DNA of 64,000 nt from contig NZ_VOLC01000012.1 of assembly GCF_009797935.1 (NCBI RefSeq), positions 1 to 64,000 of the forward strand, in the 5' to 3' direction. Position numbers and translations under genes: made by a program. The notes under the pieces are model-generated. The model did no database searches. It saw nothing but the letters and a program-made list of their open reading frames with translations, and was not told where the DNA came from. This DNA is from Lunatibacter salilacus (lineage in GTDB: Bacteria; Bacteroidota; Bacteroidia; Cytophagales; Cyclobacteriaceae). Positions 53,166-62,422 of the stretch are shown here, one piece after another (the stretch's first letter is position 1; every line of letters starts with the position of its first letter).

Positions 53166-55334
53166 CTATTTTGCCAACGGATCCGGTCTGATTTGGAAAT
53201 GATATACCTTGGATGTAGTGCCTTTACCACCCTCCATATGGAAGGGTGTGCGGGAACTGATAGTTGCCCAAATTCCCCGGCCTTTCCAACCTGCGTCAGG
53301 ATCGTCAATTCTCCCATCCATCCATTTGGTGTAGAACCCCATGGGATACGGCACCCGCAAAACGATCCATTCACCGTCCTTGAGCACAAGCAACCCCTCG
53401 GATTCATTACCGGTATTGATGGGTATATTTTCACCCAATCCCAACGTATTAAATTGGTCTACCCAAGTATAATAGCTTCCTTCCGCACTTCCGGTACCTG
53501 CCACACCCTTCATTTGTGGAAGGGGTTCGGTGTAAAATGTCCATCCTTCGGGACAATGCTGACCCGTCGCGTCTGGTCCGTTTAATGGTCCGGTACATTT
53601 GCTTCTGTCAAAGCTGGCCATATGACCACTTGCCAGTGCCACCCAGGCTATTCCGTTACGGTCTATGTCCATACCTCTTGGCGAAAAACCTTCAATCGGT
53701 TCGCCATTGTCGTCTAGGGGCAATTCATAATATTCTACCAAGGCAGTTTCAGTGGGATTGTCGCCGGGATCCAGCCTGATTACTGCTCCAGGATAACCAA
53801 GTGTAGAACCCCATACCGAGCCATCCGGTGCGGGTGCAACGGCGTATAATCCTCTCGCTATCCGTTTGTCTTTGGCAGGATCAATGGGGTCATTTGGCTC
53901 TACATATTCATCCCGTTTGCCATTACCGTTGGTATCCAAAATCAGCGGAGTCCATCCTTGTGAAGCGACTTCGTCTCCTGTTTCGTCGAACTTTTTTGTG
54001 TCCAGCCAACCGATTACCTGTCCACCCCCACTGGTCCACAGCGTATTGTTTTCATCCTCGGCAAACATCAGGTGATGGGTGCTGAAGGCTGTACTGATGT
54101 GTTTGTATTCTTCGGTACTGGGATCGTAAACACCTAAATGCCTGCTTGCCCGCTGGACAGGAAAGGCCTGTGCGGATGGGTGGTCTGATCCTTCCTGAAA
54201 TTCCGCGGGATTGTCAGGCGGCCTTACCGCAGCGGTAATCCATACCCTACCCTTTTCGTCAAACATGGGATTATGTACATTTGCCTTGCTGTCCCAAATT
54301 ACTTCATCTCCCCAATATGGCGAAGGTTGGGGCATATCCGGACTAGTAGGTCTGGTGGCTGTGTCACGCACGGTCAGTGGGACTTGGCTGATGGTATGGT
54401 TCACTGGATCCAATACCGGGAGGTAGTCGGCACTTAATTCCAATGCCCCGTAGATCAGGCCGTAAGGATTGACGGTAGGGTCTCTTCTGTCGGTGGACAC
54501 CAGGTCATGCAGGTATGCCTTCGGATCCGCCCAATCCCATTGGGTAATCACTACATTGCGTTCGATTCCTTCCGGCCGTTTGGGTACCTCTGGAACTTCC
54601 CCTGCGGCAATCCGGTCTGTCCAGTCTGCGAACATTTTAAGGAGACCCTCTTTGCCTACCTGTACGACTGAGGAGATCATGTTAGCTCCAGCCTGGCCGG
54701 ATTGAATTCTCCTTTCCCAGGCTTCCACCGAATTTTCGAAAGTGCCTAGATTTTCGGGCATTTCGCGGGTCCCCTTGCTGCCTAGCTGATGGCAGGCAAG
54801 ACAGGTGCCGGACTTGATTGTCATCAGGTATTGTGCTTGGGTTTTGACGGTGGGTGAAATTCCGTTGCCTTCAGGACCTGTGCCCGGAAAATTGCTCTTG
54901 TCCGGCACATCCAACAGGGAAAACCAATACCCTGCGGGGTAATATTCCGCGGCTGCATGGGGATCAGGAGCAGTTACGGCAGTCAGGTCTACCGTTGTGC
55001 CAGGTTTTGACTGGACTTTTTCAGAATCTATCAAACCATAGCCCCGTACCCATATTGAAAAATTGCCATCGGGTAGATCTGGAAGCAAATAATTCCCATC
55101 GTCATCAGTTACCACAATTTTGGCGTACCTGGTAGGAAGGTCAAATGTTTCGGCGATTACCCAAACCCCAGCTTCGCGGCCGTTCGGCCCGGTTACTTGG
55201 CCAGCAATGTCATCGCTGTCTATGGATTCATTTGAATTGTTGTCTTCACAGCCGAAAAAAACCAGAACTGAGAAGATACATAGTGTAGGGAAAATATTTT
55301 GGAGACGTTCGGGCAATTTTTGAAAATTAACCAT
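53166..55334 (-). CDS. Lipoprotein with carboxypeptidase-regulatory-like, cytochrome c and beta-propeller domains
   Basis: A 722-residue lipoprotein (signal ending VFFGC, Cys29). A carboxypeptidase-regulatory-like Ig domain (AGQVTGPNGREAGVWVIAET, VTDDDGNYLLPDLPDG; about 43-120) is followed by a single heme-binding site C178-L-A-C181-H182 in KSGTCLACHQLGSKGTRE and a large beta-propeller (about 330-720) with repeated strands such as MFDEKGRVWITAAVR, APDGSVWGSTLGYPGAVIRLD and MDIDRNGIAWVALASG, like virginiamycin-B-lyase/SMP-30 propellers. Probably a periplasmic or surface redox enzyme with an unknown substrate. It lies between the two halves of the Tm-1-like system, on the opposite strand. Confidence 0.85.
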   Translation of the reverse strand: MVNFQKLPERLQNIFPTLCIFSVLVFFGCEDNNSNESIDSDDIAGQVTGPNGREAGVWVIAETFDLPTRYAKIVVTDDDGNYLLPDLPDGNFSIWVRGYGLIDSEKVQSKPGTTVDLTAVTAPDPHAAAEYYPAGYWFSLLDVPDKSNFPGTGPEGNGISPTVKTQAQYLMTIKSGTCLACHQLGSKGTREMPENLGTFENSVEAWERRIQSGQAGANMISSVVQVGKEGLLKMFADWTDRIAAGEVPEVPKRPEGIERNVVITQWDWADPKAYLHDLVSTDRRDPTVNPYGLIYGALELSADYLPVLDPVNHTISQVPLTVRDTATRPTSPDMPQPSPYWGDEVIWDSKANVHNPMFDEKGRVWITAAVRPPDNPAEFQEGSDHPSAQAFPVQRASRHLGVYDPSTEEYKHISTAFSTHHLMFAEDENNTLWTSGGGQVIGWLDTKKFDETGDEVASQGWTPLILDTNGNGKRDEYVEPNDPIDPAKDKRIARGLYAVAPAPDGSVWGSTLGYPGAVIRLDPGDNPTETALVEYYELPLDDNGEPIEGFSPRGMDIDRNGIAWVALASGHMASFDRSKCTGPLNGPDATGQHCPEGWTFYTEPLPQMKGVAGTGSAEGSYYTWVDQFNTLGLGENIPINTGNESEGLLVLKDGEWIVLRVPYPMGFYTKWMDGRIDDPDAGWKGRGIWATISSRTPFHMEGGKGTTSKVYHFQIRPDPLAK

Positions 55335-55442
55335 AGGTGGATGGGTTATTTATAGGAAATTGACTATCAATATACTACGAATATTTTTCAAGATCAATTG
55401 TTTAGGATAATTCGAATTCATTTGTTTTGAGTTTTAGTATAT

Positions 55443-55474
55443 TTTGACAGAAACGCATATTTCTCCTAACTTGC
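55443..55474 (+). promoter_or_regulatory. Weak candidate promoter of the PEP-hydrolase-family gene
   Basis: TTTG at 55443-55446 followed after 20 bases by TAACTTGC at 55467-55474. The spacing is right, but the -7 element matches TAnnTTTG only in part. Confidence 0.3.
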
Positions 55475-55507
55475 TTTCTTTAATCAAAAACAAAATCCAA
55501 TATCACT

Positions 55508-56371
55508 ATGCCAAACCCATGGACCGGAAAAGGGAATCCCTACACACGTGAAGAGGTAAGAGAAAGATTGCGAAACACCGTCAACCAACAAAAATCGATC
55601 ATCGCTGCCGGCGCTGGAACTGGAATTTCTGCTAAATTCATTGAAAAGGGCGGTGCTGATCTTATTATCATCTATAATTCGGGGCGTTTTCGAATGTCAG
55701 GTCACGGTTCCACAGCCGGTCTGATGGCATATGGAGATGCCAATGCCGTAGCCATGGAAATTGGCGAATTTGAAGTGCTACCCGTTGTGGAGGAAGTTCC
55801 CGTGATCTGTGGGGTCCACGGGTCAGATCCCAGGAGAAGGATTTGGCATCACCTTCTCAAGGTTAAGGAGATGGGTTTTTCCGGGATCAATAATTTCCCC
55901 ACCCACTCCATCGTGGACGGACACTTCCGGCAGGTACTGGAGGAGACCGGGATGGGATTTGAAAAAGAGGTGGAAATGATCCGCTTAGCCAACAAAATGG
56001 AGCTTTTCTCCATCGTCTATGTTGCTAAACCAGAAGAAGCCCGGCAAATGGCTGAGGCAGGGGCGGATGCGATTATTTCCCATGTAGGCACCACGGTAGG
56101 GGGATCTGTTGGAGTTACCGGAGCCACCTGCAGCATGGATGAGGCCGTTGCCCGTACGCAGGAAATTATTGACGCCTGTTCCTCGATAAATCCAAACCTA
56201 TTTTTCCTAGCCCATGGGGGCCCAATCAATACCCCGGAGGATGTTCGGGAGATATTAAGGCAAACTACGGCACATGGATTTGTAGGAGCCTCATCCTTGG
56301 AACGAATGGGAGTGGAGCAATCGCTTACAGACCTAACTAGAGATTTTAAATCCATTCGCTTGGATGGTTAA
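55508..56371 (+). CDS. PEP-hydrolase-family TIM-barrel protein (Tm-1 C-terminal-half homologue)
   Basis: A 287-residue TIM-barrel protein of the phosphoenolpyruvate-hydrolase-like family (Pfam PEP_hydrolase). Blocks: IIAAGAGTGISAKFIEKGGADLIIIYNSGRF, VICGVHGSDPRR, GFSGINNFPT and ISHVGTTVGGSVGVTG. In tomato Tm-1 a related barrel is fused behind a UPF0261 half; here the two are separate genes 2.4 kb apart on the same strand. The catalysed reaction in bacteria is not established. Its stop overlaps the AAC(3)-like gene by 8 bases, indicating coupled translation. Confidence 0.88.
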   Translation: MPNPWTGKGNPYTREEVRERLRNTVNQQKSIIAAGAGTGISAKFIEKGGADLIIIYNSGRFRMSGHGSTAGLMAYGDANAVAMEIGEFEVLPVVEEVPVICGVHGSDPRRRIWHHLLKVKEMGFSGINNFPTHSIVDGHFRQVLEETGMGFEKEVEMIRLANKMELFSIVYVAKPEEARQMAEAGADAIISHVGTTVGGSVGVTGATCSMDEAVARTQEIIDACSSINPNLFFLAHGGPINTPEDVREILRQTTAHGFVGASSLERMGVEQSLTDLTRDFKSIRLDG

Positions 56372-57107
56372 AGATGTTATTAAGTCCGAACTAATAGGCC
56401 TCGGGCTTAAGAAGGGAGATAAAGTGTTGGTACACGCATCCCTCAAGTCACTAGGAAAGCTGCCGGATGCGGCTAAAACTGTCACCGATGCATTTTTAGA
56501 GCTTTTGGGAAATGAAGGGACACTCTTGATGCCGGCTTTATCTTATAGTTCTGTAACAAAAGAAAATCCTTTTTTCGATTGGGGTCACACCCCGTCCTGT
56601 GTTGGAGGGCTTTCAGAGTATTTCCGAACCAGGACCGGTGCCATTCGCAGTATTCATCCCACCCACAGTGTTTGTGCGCTGGGGAAGGAGGCAGGTCATT
56701 TTACCGAAAGTCACTTTAATGAACGTACTCCTGTGGGATCAAATTCTCCCTTTTTTAAACTAAAGCAAGCGAAAGGAAAGGTGCTTTTTCTTGGCTGTGG
56801 CCTAAAGCCCAATACCAGCATGCATGGGGTAGAGGAGTTGGTTACACCTCCTTATTTGTTTGGCGAAGAAAGGGAGTACACCCTACGGATTTCGTCCGAT
56901 GAGACTATAAAGAAAACCTATGTCCCCCATGGGTTCGCAGGCTATATTCAGCGTTATGATAGGCTATTGGATGTGCTGGATCCGGAAGATTATGGGATTG
57001 GAAAGGTATTGGAAGCGGAAGTTTATCTGCTTGACTGCCAGGTTTTCTGGAAAAAAGCTGCGGAAGTGCTGAGGCAGGATCCGTTTTATTTTGTGGATAG
57101 AGCGTAG
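56364..57107 (+). CDS. AAC(3)-family N-acetyltransferase
   Basis: A 247-residue acetyltransferase with the aminoglycoside 3-N-acetyltransferase fold. Signature blocks: VHASLKSLGKL, LLMPALSYSS, IRSIHPTHSVCALGKEA and FLGCGLKPNTSMHGVEELV, whose conserved His is used in catalysis. The family also contains enzymes acetylating amino-nucleosides and other amines (FrbF, YokD-like), so resistance should not be assumed. The ATG overlaps the PEP-hydrolase-family stop by 8 bases, tying it to the Tm-1-like locus. Confidence 0.85.
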   Translation: MVKDVIKSELIGLGLKKGDKVLVHASLKSLGKLPDAAKTVTDAFLELLGNEGTLLMPALSYSSVTKENPFFDWGHTPSCVGGLSEYFRTRTGAIRSIHPTHSVCALGKEAGHFTESHFNERTPVGSNSPFFKLKQAKGKVLFLGCGLKPNTSMHGVEELVTPPYLFGEEREYTLRISSDETIKKTYVPHGFAGYIQRYDRLLDVLDPEDYGIGKVLEAEVYLLDCQVFWKKAAEVLRQDPFYFVDRA

Positions 57108-57125
57108 GCGATGTGATCACTTGTC

Positions 57126-57290
57126 AAAAAATACCACAAAGGCCACAAAGAAGTATTAAAAACCTTCGTGTTCTTCGAGTGGTTACTCCTTTTTTTTTCA
57201 CCGCAAAGGACGCTAAGGTTAGCGCAAAGTTTGCAAAGAGCAATTAATACCTTCGTTCTGAGAGTACCTTCGTGGTTCCATAAAAAAAGG
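57126..57290. repeat. Intergenic repeat, left copy flanking SusC/SusD pair 2
   Basis: AAAAATACCACAAAGGCC and CACAAAGAA, then AACCTTCGTGTTCTTCGAGT, then ACCGCAAAGGACGC and CAAAG words. The same order of words recurs at 62507-62640, beyond the SusD gene. Common Bacteroidota-type intergenic sequence; no gene inside. Confidence 0.65.
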
Positions 57291-57337
57291 ATAACTAAGC
57301 TTAGTCCTTAAATAGTAGATGCTTAAAACCATAATTT

Positions 57338-57357
57338 ATATAAACGGTTTATATTTG
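57338..57357 (+). promoter_or_regulatory. Palindrome overlapping a -7-like element
   Basis: ATATAAAC-G-GTTTATAT (57338-57354) is a perfect 8-bp inverted repeat, and TATATTTG at 57350-57357 matches TAnnTTTG exactly. No TTG lies at the expected distance. It is about 490 bases before the SusC start, so if used it would give a very long leader. Operator function is speculative. Confidence 0.35.
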
Positions 57358-57703
57358 TAGATATTTTCAATATTTCAGGTAAAATTTGTATACCGATCGT
57401 TCTTTTTTCGGAGGATACCCACTTACTGATTCCATGTTTTTTGATAGCCTGCTTTTTAACTTATCTTCCAATAAGTATTTTAATAAATTGAGAATTAGAA
57501 TATTAGGCTTTAGGCGTTGAATATAAAAAATTATCTATTCTCACTTATTAAATTTATTTTTTAAAATCCAAATTTATATTTAATGATTTTTCTCATAATT
57601 TTTATGATTGGAAAAACACAAAAGAATTTTTATCATAACTTTATGATTATTAGTTGATTGTTTCAAATAACAAAAAATCGTATTAATTTTTGAATGGTAC
57701 AAA

Positions 57704-57727
57704 ATGAAAGGAGGTGAGGAGGTCTGA
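57704..57727 (+). other. Shine-Dalgarno-like motif and possible 7-codon leader
   Basis: AAAGGAGGTGA at 57707-57717 is a full complement of the 16S rRNA 3' tail, striking in a phylum that rarely uses Shine-Dalgarno sequences, and it is followed by a second GAGGAGGT. No start codon follows at the usual distance. The motif lies inside a tiny frame, ATG at 57704 to TGA at 57725-57727 (M-K-G-G-E-E-V), and another 7-codon frame at 57694-57717. It is 120 bases upstream of SusC, in an AT-rich region that otherwise shows nothing. Could bind or stall ribosomes; unproven. Confidence 0.3.
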
Positions 57728-57849
57728 ACTAAAATAAATTCCCTAAAATTAAAAATCAACTTCTAAAATAGGTTGGAAAATTCATTAAATAAAATGTTAT
57801 AATTAATTAAATTATTTGAGTAAAATTTTATTAATCTAATTAAAATATT

Positions 57850-60759
57850 ATGTTAAAAAAGATACGAATACTACTATTCATTTTTGCTACTATACCTCTC
57901 ATTCAAACCTACGCACAACAACGGACCATCCAGGGTACAATAACGGATGAAAATGGAGAAGGTATACCTTCCGTGTTGGTATTGATAAAAGGTTCCACTG
58001 TTGGGACTACCAGCGATTTTGACGGGTCCTATGAAATTGCAGTTAGTGGCGAGGCTACACTGATTTTTAATATGATAGGCTTTGCGGGCCAGGAAATAAA
58101 TACTAGAGGCTCAAACCGTATAGATGTAGTATTAGCGGAGGAAAGGCTTGACCTAAATGAAGTCGTCGTCGTCGGATTTAGTGAAGTAGAACGACAACAT
58201 CTCGCCTCATCCGTGGAAGTCATGGATATGGACCTGATAAACAGCCGTCCGCTTTTCAAATTGGAAGAGGCATTCAGTGGCACAATTCCGGGAGTTACCC
58301 TCATGCAGGGAAATAACTTGCCTGGCAGCGTGCCTGGTACAATTTCAATACGTGGTATTAGTACGTTGCAGAATGCGTCTCCGTTAGTTATCGTCGATGG
58401 CATGGAACAATCGTTGACAGATATTGACCCAAACCAGGTAAAAAGTATAACGGTTTTAAAAGATGCCGCATCAGCCGCTTTGTATGGTTCGCGGGGTGCT
58501 AATGGTGTGATTATTATTGAAACGGAACGTGGCACGACAGGACAGTTTAGAGTAAATCTACATTCGTGGGCTGCACTTCACAAGCCCATCGATATACCTG
58601 ACTTTGTAGGTGCGGAAGATTACATGCGCCTTAATAATGAGGCTCGGGGATATCAGGGGCAAAACCCTCTTTTCTCGGAGCAGGATATTGCAAGTGCTGC
58701 CAGCGGAGATTATACCGAAAATGACTGGCTTGGCGCAATCATGCAGCGGCAGGCGTATTCCCACAACACCTCAGCGAATATTTCTGGTGGAGGTGGTGTC
58801 GGAACATTTAACCTAATGCTCGGGTATATCAATGAAAATGGGCTAAATAACCAAGAAGGCACCGAGAAATTCTCAGCAAGGTTTAATACTAATATAAATA
58901 TTGCGGACAAGTTTGTACTTCAAGCGGATTTCTACGCCCATCGACTGCAAGTTGATCGCCTTTATGCAAATACCAATGGTCACGGGCTTTATCAGCAGGC
59001 GTGGAGAATGAATCCCACCCAGCCAATTTCATATGGAGCCGAAAATGAAGGTAGTTATATCCTGCACAATAACATCAACCCTCTGGCATCAATTAATCAT
59101 GGGGGTTCTTGGAATGCATTACATGACAGAAGTACAATCAACTTAAGACCCAAATATTTCATCAATGACAATTTGAGTTTTGAGGGAAATGTTTCCTATT
59201 TGATCAATAAGTCCGCTGAAAAATATCAACGCTTGACGCATAAGTTTTTTGATGGAGATGGCAAGCCGGTGGAGATTTGGGGAAACGCAGTTGGCGCAAC
59301 CCAGGGGGTAAGTTCCAGCCAAATTACGGCAAGGGCGATGGTCAATTACGAAAAGGAGTTAAGAAATAGCAAAGACAAGATATATTTGCTGGGAGGAACA
59401 GAAATTATGAACAACACCTATACAGATTATAGGGAGTTTTCAAAGTCTTCTTTCTTTGCAAAGCTTAACTATTCATTTGATAACCGGTTTCTGATTGAGG
59501 CAACGGGTAGGGCAGATGGCAGTAGTAAATTTGCACCCGGCAACCGTTGGGGCTTTTTCCCATCAGGTGCTTTTGCGTGGAATTTGCACAATGAATCATT
59601 CATGAGTGGCTTGGTAAGCTCAGGCGTAATCAACAACATTAAATTTAGGGCTTCCTATGGACTTATCGGTAATGAAAACGTAGCTCCCTACTTATGGCAG
59701 GAAGTTGTCAATACATGGGGATGGACTATGCGTGTACCAAATCCGGACTTTAGCTGGGAAAAGCAACGCCAGTCAAATTTTGGTGTTGACCTCACAACGT
59801 TTAATAATAAACTGTCGTTTACTGCGGAATATTACCACAAATTTTCTTACGATTTGATTTATTCGGATTTTCCTGTACCTCCATTGACAGGATCGTATTA
59901 CCTGACTTCTTCAGTGAATATTGGTGAAGTTGAAAATAAAGGTTGGGAGTTTTCGGCTAATTATGCGGATAAGATCGGTCAGGTTGAATATAGCATAGGT
60001 GGAATGCTATTTGACAACATCAACAGGGTTTTGAAGGCAGGCTACGATAGAGCCGATACCTTGATTTTCAAAAACAATACCGATATGATTTGGTATGAAG
60101 GCATAGCGATAGATAATTACTTTGGCTATCAGAGCGAAGGTTTTTTCAATTCTCAGGAGGAAGTAAACGGAACGGCTGCCAAGCTGCCAAATACCTACCC
60201 GGGTGATATTAGGTATAGGGATCAAAACGGTGACGGGATAATAAATGATGAGGATAAAGTTAACCTTGGAGACCCGTTCCCGCATTTGAATTATTCCGTT
60301 AATTTTAATCTATTTTATAAAAGATGGGATTTCAGTTTCCTAGGTCAAGGTGTGGGAAAACGTTTGGGAAGACTAAATGGAATGGAAGGATATCCAGTTT
60401 TGATGGATGGCGTCAACAATAATCTCGGAGCACCTAGGGAGTATTATATGAATAACAGATGGACTCCCAATAATTTGGACAGTCGATTTCCCAGGGTTTG
60501 GACCGGAAACAGTCCCAATGCCGTACTTAGTGACGTTTGGTTAAGTAATGCCGCTTTCTTTAGAGTGAAGATGTTGCAATTCGGATATACGATTCCAAGA
60601 GTTGGAAGGAACATACAAAACATCAGATTATATTTTAACGCTCAGGATGCTTTTACATTTACCAAATGGGAAGGCTTAGATCCGGAAAGAGACGGGGGTA
60701 ACGGAAATTATCCTAGAATGGCAACATTTAGTTTGGGAGTAAAGGCCACAATTAATTAA
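57850..60759 (+). CDS. SusC/RagA-family TonB-dependent transporter
   Basis: A 969-residue outer-membrane transporter. Signal peptide to about residue 22 (IQTYAQ), carboxypeptidase-regulatory-like domain (IQGTITDENGEGIPSVLVLI, GTTSDFDGSYEI), DLNEVVVVGFSEVERQH linker, plug with SITVLKDAASAALYGSRGANG, and a barrel ending in ATFSLGVKATIN. It pairs with the SusD gene one base after its stop. Pair 2 is distinct in sequence from pair 1 and has no adjacent regulator or hydrolase in the window, so its ligand is unknown. A long AT-rich upstream region (57291-57849) may hold its control elements. Confidence 0.95.
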   Translation: MLKKIRILLFIFATIPLIQTYAQQRTIQGTITDENGEGIPSVLVLIKGSTVGTTSDFDGSYEIAVSGEATLIFNMIGFAGQEINTRGSNRIDVVLAEERLDLNEVVVVGFSEVERQHLASSVEVMDMDLINSRPLFKLEEAFSGTIPGVTLMQGNNLPGSVPGTISIRGISTLQNASPLVIVDGMEQSLTDIDPNQVKSITVLKDAASAALYGSRGANGVIIIETERGTTGQFRVNLHSWAALHKPIDIPDFVGAEDYMRLNNEARGYQGQNPLFSEQDIASAASGDYTENDWLGAIMQRQAYSHNTSANISGGGGVGTFNLMLGYINENGLNNQEGTEKFSARFNTNINIADKFVLQADFYAHRLQVDRLYANTNGHGLYQQAWRMNPTQPISYGAENEGSYILHNNINPLASINHGGSWNALHDRSTINLRPKYFINDNLSFEGNVSYLINKSAEKYQRLTHKFFDGDGKPVEIWGNAVGATQGVSSSQITARAMVNYEKELRNSKDKIYLLGGTEIMNNTYTDYREFSKSSFFAKLNYSFDNRFLIEATGRADGSSKFAPGNRWGFFPSGAFAWNLHNESFMSGLVSSGVINNIKFRASYGLIGNENVAPYLWQEVVNTWGWTMRVPNPDFSWEKQRQSNFGVDLTTFNNKLSFTAEYYHKFSYDLIYSDFPVPPLTGSYYLTSSVNIGEVENKGWEFSANYADKIGQVEYSIGGMLFDNINRVLKAGYDRADTLIFKNNTDMIWYEGIAIDNYFGYQSEGFFNSQEEVNGTAAKLPNTYPGDIRYRDQNGDGIINDEDKVNLGDPFPHLNYSVNFNLFYKRWDFSFLGQGVGKRLGRLNGMEGYPVLMDGVNNNLGAPREYYMNNRWTPNNLDSRFPRVWTGNSPNAVLSDVWLSNAAFFRVKMLQFGYTIPRVGRNIQNIRLYFNAQDAFTFTKWEGLDPERDGGNGNYPRMATFSLGVKATIN

Positions 60760-60760
60760 G

Positions 60761-62368
60761 ATGAAGATGAAAAAAATATTTATAGTTTTAGGAATAATTG
60801 GGATCAGCCTATCAGGTTGTGTCGAATTTTTGGATAAAACTGACCCAACGGCTACTTCATTTGTAGAGTTCTTTAATGACGAAGAAGACTTAAGACGGGT
60901 AGTATACAGCAGTTATTTGGATGTATTTACGAATCCGGGTGTACACCAAACCCTATTCTATATGGAAGAGGGAAAGTCAGATAATGCTTACAGCCGTGTG
61001 GACGGACACCATCATCAGCGTATTGCCAATGGCAATATAAACAGTACCACACAGGCATTTCTGTATTATTATGAGTTGCAGATGAAGCATTTGGGGCGGC
61101 TTAATACTTTTGTGGCAAATATTGACATACCCTATGTAGAGGATGAATCGGTAAGGGTAAAATATAAGAGTATCCTTGAAGCACTAAGGGTATGGCATTA
61201 TTTTAAACTCACCTTCAAGTGGGGTGATGTTCCCTTCCACTTACAGCCTGCTGACTTGGTGGATGCGCTTCAGCCCACAACGCCAAAAGCTGAAATTTTG
61301 GAACAGCTGTTTCCCTTGGCGGATGAGATTGCAAGTCGATTGCCAGAGGACGAATATACCTCAGACAAGTATATGTTTAACAGGTATTCCTTTAAAGCAA
61401 TGACAATGAGATATGCGCTATATAACGGCAGATACGAATTGGCAGCACGTTTGGCAAAGGAAATAATGGATAGCGAAAAATTTGATCTCCACCCCGATTA
61501 TTTTGAGCTCTTTCAATATGAAGGCGCAGCTACAAACAATGAGTTTATTGTACATTTTGACAGACAAAGTCATGGCAATAGGGCTACCAATTCTTTTAGA
61601 GATATGGGCCCCCATTTCCGGACGGGGAATGGACAATCATTCGTAGTTCCTCTAAAGGCGTTGGTTGATTCCTATTGGACTTTACAGGGGAGACCTATTG
61701 ATTCCTGTCCATTGTATTCCGAAGAAGAATACGAACTTAATCCTACGTTGAACAGGGATCCAAGATACACAGCCAGTATAATGGGACATGGCGATGAGTT
61801 CTATGGAGAAACCATCGATATTTACAATACCAACAACCCCATGTATTTTGAAAATCAGCGGGCTAGCAAATCGGGGTATTGGTTTAAAAAGTACGTTTCC
61901 GATGCGGATGCTTTCCGAGGGGGGGGCAACTTTGACTTCGGTTTGCTACGATATGCCGAAGTTCTTCTTTCTTATGCAGAGGCAAAAATTATGCTGAATG
62001 AAATCGATGACCTGACTAAGGAAGCCATAAATTCGGTCCGGGAAAGAGCAGGCTTGGATATGTCAATTGCCGATGTTACGGGACCTGAATATGCCAGTTT
62101 AAATCAGCAAGAATGGATTGCACTTATCCGAAACGAACGAAGAATTGAATTCGCCGGAGAAGGTTTACGGTATGACGATATTATTCGTTGGAGAATTGCC
62201 GAAGACGTTCTTAATGAACCTGCTTTGGGCCACACAGTAAGAGATGGGAATGAATTGGAATCTTTGAAAATTGAAGATAGGTCATTTCTCCCAGCCAATT
62301 ACCTTTGGCCCTTTCATGAAAACAGTTTGCGTGTTGAGCCTGGACTCACACAGAACCCGGGTTACTAA
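60761..62368 (+). CDS. SusD/RagB-family nutrient-binding lipoprotein
   Basis: A 535-residue SusD-like lipoprotein, lipobox Cys in SLSGCVEFLDKT. Characteristic segments are an N-terminal EFFNDEEDLRRVVYSSYLDVF helix, an ALRVWHYFKLTFKWGDVPFH helix, and the C-terminal LIRNERRIEFAGEGLRYDDIIRWR plus LTQNPGY end, like other SusD proteins. It starts one base after the SusC stop, so translation is coupled, and is followed by a strong terminator. Surface-exposed partner of the transporter. Confidence 0.95.
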   Translation: MKMKKIFIVLGIIGISLSGCVEFLDKTDPTATSFVEFFNDEEDLRRVVYSSYLDVFTNPGVHQTLFYMEEGKSDNAYSRVDGHHHQRIANGNINSTTQAFLYYYELQMKHLGRLNTFVANIDIPYVEDESVRVKYKSILEALRVWHYFKLTFKWGDVPFHLQPADLVDALQPTTPKAEILEQLFPLADEIASRLPEDEYTSDKYMFNRYSFKAMTMRYALYNGRYELAARLAKEIMDSEKFDLHPDYFELFQYEGAATNNEFIVHFDRQSHGNRATNSFRDMGPHFRTGNGQSFVVPLKALVDSYWTLQGRPIDSCPLYSEEEYELNPTLNRDPRYTASIMGHGDEFYGETIDIYNTNNPMYFENQRASKSGYWFKKYVSDADAFRGGGNFDFGLLRYAEVLLSYAEAKIMLNEIDDLTKEAINSVRERAGLDMSIADVTGPEYASLNQQEWIALIRNERRIEFAGEGLRYDDIIRWRIAEDVLNEPALGHTVRDGNELESLKIEDRSFLPANYLWPFHENSLRVEPGLTQNPGY

Positions 62369-62390
62369 TACCGGTTCGAATAAATAAAAA

Positions 62391-62422
62391 AGCCTGCTCA
62401 GTTATTGAGCAGGCTTTTTTTT
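62391..62422 (+). terminator. Terminator after SusC/SusD pair 2
   Basis: Perfect 10-bp stem AGCCTGCTCA (62391-62400), loop GTTAT, TGAGCAGGCT (62406-62415), followed by eight T residues. It begins 22 bases after the susD stop. Confidence 0.92.

Noticed and set aside
56364-57107. Aminoglycoside resistance gene
   Set aside because: The family is broad, the gene is embedded in a chromosomal metabolic locus and no mobile element is near, so resistance is not claimed.
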